DNA of 64,000 bases from positions 107,176,094 to 107,240,093 of the forward strand of contig CM028377.1 in assembly GCA_013146195.2 (NCBI GenBank), written 5' to 3'. The position numbers and the translations under genes were made by a program. Positions 59,935 through 64,000 of this stretch are shown here, one piece after another. The notes beneath the pieces were generated by a model. It was given only the letters and a program-made list of their open reading frames with translations, made no database searches and was not told where the DNA came from. The DNA comes from Codonopsis lanceolata. Its lineage: Eukaryota; Streptophyta; Magnoliopsida; Asterales; Campanulaceae. The first letter of the stretch is position 1, and each line of letters begins with the position of its first letter.

Positions 59935-60439
59935 TATTTTATTCCTAAATTATTGTTATGTTTGATTTTTAAGAGTCAAGCACACTGTTTTCCAAATGAA
60001 ATTTTGGCTTTTATATTTTATCAGGGCCGGTCCTGGGTAAGAGCAGGCTGGGCACCAGCCTAGAGCCCAAGCTAATTAGAGGCCTAAAATTTTGTGGGTA
60101 TTAGTAATAATATTATAGAAAAAATTACAAGCCGATACACCTTTTAAAACATGTTTTCAAATAAATCCAGCTATTTTTTAGACATATCTTTTAGGTACAA
60201 TTTTAGTGCGAAAGTACATAACTACCCTAATTATTGTTATTACCTCCAATGAAATCTCATCTCTCCCTTTCACACACACACACTTTCACACACACACACA
60301 CACACACCATTTAATCTGCTCAACGCCAACCCATAATCTACGCATCTGAGAGTGAGACCCAAGGGGTACAAATCTAGGTATACAACTACTCCACTGTCCC
60401 AATTTCCATTCCTCAAATCGGACATTTCAATTATCTCAA

Positions 60440-60868
60440 CCTAGATCCCGCATCTCTCATTATCCAGTGGACGACGACGATGAGGAGGAAGACGGCGACG
60501 AAGATGAGGAGGATGAGGTTGATGACGATGATGTATATGAGGTGGTGCAGAGAGCCCCGCCTGTGACCGATGACGGTTCGGAGGACGAAGACGGCGATGG
60601 TGATGACGAAGACGATGAGGGAGATGATAGCGATTTGAGAGCCATGGCGAAACACTCAAAATTGAAGGATGAGTCATCGGATGATTCTCTCTACAATTCG
60701 TCGGAAGGAGAGCAAGTCAATGACCAAGTTAATGAAGAGGTTGAAGCTTCAGCGCGCTTTTCTTCATCGCACTCATCTTCTTCTTTAACGCCATTTTTTC
60801 TGTGTGTGATTAGTCACCTTCCTGGAAAAATCGTTAATCGATCTGACCGAAGCTCCATCCATGGTTGA
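60440..60868 (+). pseudogene. Acidic low-complexity frame, possible captured gene fragment
   Basis: A plus-strand frame open from about 60440 reads an Asp/Glu-rich block (DDDDEEEDGDEDEEDEVDDD at 60470), then VYEVVQRAPPVTDDGSEDED, then a less biased part (AMAKHSKLKDESSDDSLYNS) and a Ser-rich stretch. There is no ATG before the acidic block; the first in-frame ATG is near 60643. It lies wholly in a MULE, so it may be an exon picked up from a host gene, but no family is recognised and low complexity alone could explain the open frame. Confidence 0.4.
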
Positions 60869-60999
60869 AACCTTAAACTTGAGGAAGAGGAGGATAAATG
60901 TTCACTGTCCGGAGTGAGGGAGATAGAGACGGTGATAGTGGGTTTTGACGTTTGATTTTGAGTTTTGAGTTTTGATTTTAAATTTTGAAGGTTCTAATG

Positions 61000-61130
61000 C
61001 CAGGCATCATGTTGATTTCTGATGCCTGACATCAGGTTGATTTTTGGCATCTGGTTGATTTTTGGCATCAGGTTGATTTCTGATGCCTGACATCAGGTTG
61101 ATTTTTGGCTTGGCATCAGAGTTTTCATTA
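61000..61130. repeat. Short tandem repeat of ATCAGGTTGATTT words
   Basis: GATGCCTGACATCAGGTTGA and TTTTTGGCATCAGGTTGATT recur four times with units near 20 and 40 bp, inside the nested MULE. On the minus strand it gives a repeating NQPDAK peptide, which is not taken as real. Confidence 0.8.
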
Positions 61131-61468
61131 ATGGCATTTTTGTCATTTGGCAAGCAATTTATGGTTTTATGAAATGTGCAAAAAATTAATGGTCCTAGAT
61201 GAAAACATGTTTTCAAAATTGTACCAACTTGAAATTCCCCCAATATTATATTGAGTTAGTGCTTTTTTTATACAGCTAGTTGAAGAGGCCCAAAATGACA
61301 AAATTCAAAGAAAACAGTCCAATTTGGCAATTCTCAAACTTAACACATGACCATGACTCACTTCATAAATTCCAATTCGACAATTCTCAAACAACTCAAT
61401 TAGTAATAGTTATAGCCTTAATATTTCTTGAGTATGTTATGACTTAGGTCACTTATGTATAAATATTA

Positions 61469-61845
61469 GGGGAAAATATTGATGCACTAACATTGATGAA
61501 TCGCAGTTCAAAAATAGACTAATAATTACATTATTGAAGCGCGGTGTAAAAATTAATGCACTAAAATTGATGAATCGCGGTGCAAAATTAATTCAATAAA
61601 AATTGATGAATCGTGGTTCAAAAATAGCCTAGCAGTTACACTATTGAACCGCGGTACAAAAAATAATGCGATAAAATTGATGAATTGCGTGCAAAAATAA
61701 TGACTTCCATAGCGCGTCTATAATTTATTAAGGGTATCGTAGTCTTTTTGCCACTAAAAGTGACTTTTTCCGGTTGAAAATAAAAAAAAATGGTGTACTT
61801 TAGCGATTAAAAGTTTCAAAAAGTGGAACGGCCCACAATTTTTTC
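61469..61845. mobile_element. MULE copy E of the GGGCATCG-like family, 9-bp TSD
   Basis: 377 bp between exact TAAATATTA copies (61460-61468, 61846-61854). The right end (CGGTTGAAAATAAAA, GTGTACTTTAGCGATTAA, GAACGGCCCACAATTTTTTC) matches the right ends of copies A and C. The left inverted repeat is reduced to about 14 bp. Inside, ATTGATGAATCGCGGTTCAA-type words recur four times between 61490 and 61690. Confidence 0.78.
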
Positions 61846-61935
61846 TAAATATTAATTTTGGTTATTAAATAAAAACCCTTTCTTGAGCTTCGCCCTAGAC
61901 CAATTAAATGCTAGGAACGGCCTGTATTTTATATA

Positions 61936-62192
61936 CTCCATCCACCCCAAAATTATTGTCCTTCTTTCCCTTTTCGTACTCCGTCCCAAAATAATTATCT
62001 TGTTTGAATTTTTTTTAGGACAACACTTTTACCACTTTACCATTACTTTTTCATCATACTTTAATTATCGACCACATATACATGAAGTTTAAAATAAATT
62101 ACACATTAAACTAATATTAATAATTCAGTCAAATGTGTTTTCTTAAACCGTACGCCAAATCTACCTAGACGATAGTTTTGGGATGGAAGGAG
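61936..62192. mobile_element. Stowaway-like MITE, family 1
   Basis: 257 bp, CTCCATCCACCCCAAAATTA to GGGATGGAAGGAG, TA on both sides. It begins four bases after the right TSD of the hAT element. Confidence 0.85.
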
Positions 62193-62316
62193 TATTTTGT
62201 TTTCAATTTTTATGAACTAAGCTGTTTTATATATTTGAAAAATAATAAAAAAACAATCATCAAAATTTCATAAAAAACAATAAGTTTGATTAAATTAAAT
62301 TCAAATATGATAATAA

Positions 62317-63515
62317 TCTATATTATAAAGAAGCTAGGTAATTGACTATGGCTATTCAGAGGTCAGGATTTAATTTTTTTTACTACGATCCTACGGCTGT
62401 CATTTATTTGGTTAACCTCCTCTTTTGATTTCCTTATTCACTCTTTTATTGCGAAAATTAGATATTACAGTTTTACAGTTAATATTTTAAGTGAGAAAAA
62501 TTGTATTTGTATTTTTTTTCTTTTTAATTGTTATCGTAATTAACTTAATCAATTTAATTTTTTTCAGACCCGTAATTTTGTATACAAATAATTTTTTAAA
62601 AAAATCGTAAGTTTTGTAATTTGAAATATTTATTTTTTATTTTTAATTGTTATCGTAATTAACTTAATCAATTTAATTTTTGTCCAATCCGTTTTTCTGG
62701 CCCGCAATTTCGTATACAATTATTAATTAATCCATCCATTCCAGGCAAAGAGGCCACGTTTGAAAGTCAATTTTTTTAAGAAAATAATATTTTTAGTAAT
62801 TCATTAATAATAAAATGATCTTTACCGTTTTACAAATATTTAGTTGTAGTTTTTTAATTGATTGCTATCGTAATCAACTAAATCTCAATTTAATTTATGT
62901 ATGGCTTAGATTTATTTTTTTATAAAAAAATTGTTCGTAAATTTTGTAATTAAATTTTGTAATTTTAAATATTTGTATTTTACTTTTTTATTGTTATCGT
63001 AATTAACTGAATAAGTTTAATTTTTGTCCGAAAAAAATTTGTTTCTAAGTTTGGTAATCAACTTTTTTAATCTTCAATATTTGTATTTTAATTTCTTTAT
63101 TTTCTTAAAAGTTGTGTTTAGTTTCCCTTATTGGTCTGAAATATTTGTGATTTCGATTTCAAAATAGTATTTTGTTAGTTCACTCTGTCTCATTCAATTT
63201 ATTTTGTGGTTTTTTATTTTTTTGCGAAGATTTTCATTTTTAAGTTTATTTTAATTAACATGTATTGGGTTAGTGTGTCTGTGAGAGAGAGAGAGATAAT
63301 GTTTTTTTATACTCAATTATACTCTTTTAAGATAAGTTATAAATTTTCTTTTTTGATGAGTTATAAATGACGACCAATAAAATATGTTATATCTTTAATT
63401 TTCGGGATGTTGGTGTGTAATTTACATTAAAGATATATTAATTTATTATCATCATGCTCGGTTCATACATTGATCATGCTCATAATGACACCGTGCCATC
63501 AGCACGAGCACAAGT
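62317..63515. mobile_element. Possible non-autonomous Helitron remnant
   Basis: The start TCTATATTATAAAGAAGC follows an A, as Helitron 5' ends do (A then TC). At the right, CGTGC-CATCA-GCACG forms a hairpin 10 bases before CAAGT, followed by T. CAAGT is one change from the usual CTAGT. No Rep/helicase coding. Inside is a decayed tandem repeat (62510-63070). The call rests on ends only and is tentative. Confidence 0.4.
62510..63070. repeat. Degenerate tandem repeat around TGTTATCGTAATTAACT
   Basis: TTGTTATCGTAATTAACTTA or close variants occur near 62528, 62649, 62860 and 62991. Each is followed by AATTTAATTTTTGTCC or similar and, in two copies, by a CGTATACAA-type word. The unit is about 120-210 bp. 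No coding. Confidence 0.65.
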
Positions 63516-64000
63516 TTATTTTTATAGAATACTACACATCTTCTCATTGTTGTGGTTTCGTTTGTTGGGGCATATGTATTGGTTTCTAATGATTTAATTG
63601 CCATTTTTTTTTAGCTTTTTAGGATTGATTAATTTTGATCAAAATGCATCTTCGTTCGCCTGTTAGATTTTATATGATAATATGTGGGAAGATTCGAGTT
63701 TTGCAGATGAAGCAGAAAATTTGGTTAAATGAATGTGTTTGAACTTTCTTTGTGTCATGTGTATGTAAAAATAATTGACAAAATTATTGCATATCATGTT
63801 TCCAAACCAACCATTGTTTTTAAGTAAGAACCTCTATAAGAAGAAGACTGAGTTTTCGTTATTGAGAAAACAATAAATTTTTTTTTCTTCGTATTTTAAC
63901 AGTAGTTACAACTAAAATATTTATTTATTGGTTTTTTATGAAATAAATATCGAAGTAAAATGTTTTATTTTGTTAGGTATTTGAGTTTTCTCCTTTTTTG
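63516..64000. other. AT-rich DNA at the window end
   Basis: No gene, RNA or repeat recognised. Confidence 0.55.

Larger units (their letters stand above)
60118..61241. mobile_element. MULE nested in the hAT element, 9-bp TSD
   Basis: 1124 bp between exact AATATTATA copies (60109-60117 and 61242-61250). Ends are inverted: AAATTACAAGCCGATACA at the left, GAATTTCAAGTTGGTACA at the right in reverse complement, both running on to AAAACATGTTTTCA. It carries an acidic coding-like frame (60440-60868), a CA microsatellite (near 60283-60306) and a short tandem repeat (61000-61130). Confidence 0.85.
60022..61924. mobile_element. hAT-like element with 8-bp TSD, host to two nested MULEs
   Basis: The termini CAGGGCCGGTCCTGGG and, in reverse complement, CAGGCCGTTCCTAGC are inverted repeats. 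Exact TATTTTAT copies flank it at 60014-60021 and 61925-61932, the 8 bp expected of hAT elements. Removing the nested 60118-61241 and 61469-61845 leaves only about 390 bp, so the host was a short non-autonomous element. Confidence 0.83.

Noticed and set aside
60441..60677. His/Pro-rich and Ser-rich minus-strand frames
   Set aside because: They are shadows of the acidic plus-strand sequence (GAC/GAT/GAG runs).
61007..61243. Minus-strand frame with repeated NQPDAK
   Set aside because: It comes from the ATCAGGTTGATTT tandem repeat inside a MULE.

Overview
This is a window of plant nuclear DNA, almost certainly from a eudicot. It is AT-rich, has GT-AG introns, carries two recognisable plant host genes, and is otherwise packed with transposable elements of plant type. 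No bacterial or organellar genes are seen. I cannot name the species from the sequence.

Host genes. The 3' part of a Nudix hydrolase gene (NUDT17/18-like, three exons visible, plus strand) occupies 103-762. A complete R2R3-MYB gene of the MYB20/MYB43 type (three exons, plus strand, 314 codons plus stop) occupies 30603-32590, with a TATA box at 30453 and a (CT)n tract in the 5' leader. I see no other intact host gene.

Layout. 1757-4480 is a higher-order tandem array rich in GGTTTATC/GATAAACC palindromes. It leads into a decayed Mutator (MULE) transposase (4611-7096), and the same repeat words reappear behind it (7264-7480). 7483-9933 is an array of about 40 copies of a 61-bp satellite that runs into a 100-N assembly gap (9934-10033). 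10034-22122 holds two head-to-tail Sirevirus-like Copia remnants, each with a long extra 3' reading frame and a 3' LTR; the second is broken by two further insertions (15209-17071 and 19336-20602). 22349-30400 carries a 1.45-kb MULE, two SINEs with clear target-site duplications (TSDs), MITEs and a 1.25-kb long-TIR MULE. 32938-41921 contains a Copia fragment split by a MITE and a full-length but degenerate Copia element with both LTRs (35907-40793). 41922-53040 is mostly unrecognised AT-rich DNA with LTR remnants and MITEs. 53787-62192 is a dense nest of MULEs, a hAT-like element and Stowaway MITEs. Two MULEs there carry apparent host-gene pieces: a LysM receptor-like kinase fragment and an Arg/Ser-rich fragment. 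62317-63515 may be a Helitron remnant.

How it fits together. The window is a record of nested transposition between two ordinary genes. Many insertions can be ordered by exact TSDs: CTTGC around 15209-17071; AAAAACAAA around 22349-23797; CAAAATAAGG and CCGTTAAATTCA around the SINEs; ATTGATTTGT around 54179-55798; ATAGTAAATTT around 58054-59340; TATTTTAT around 60022-61924; AATATTATA around 60118-61241; TAAATATTA around 61469-61845. The most unusual items are the satellite-bearing MULE, a MULE family whose copies carry short repeats related to GGGCATCGCAATGCAAAA, and the gene-fragment-carrying MULEs. All calls come from reading the sequence; no database search was made.
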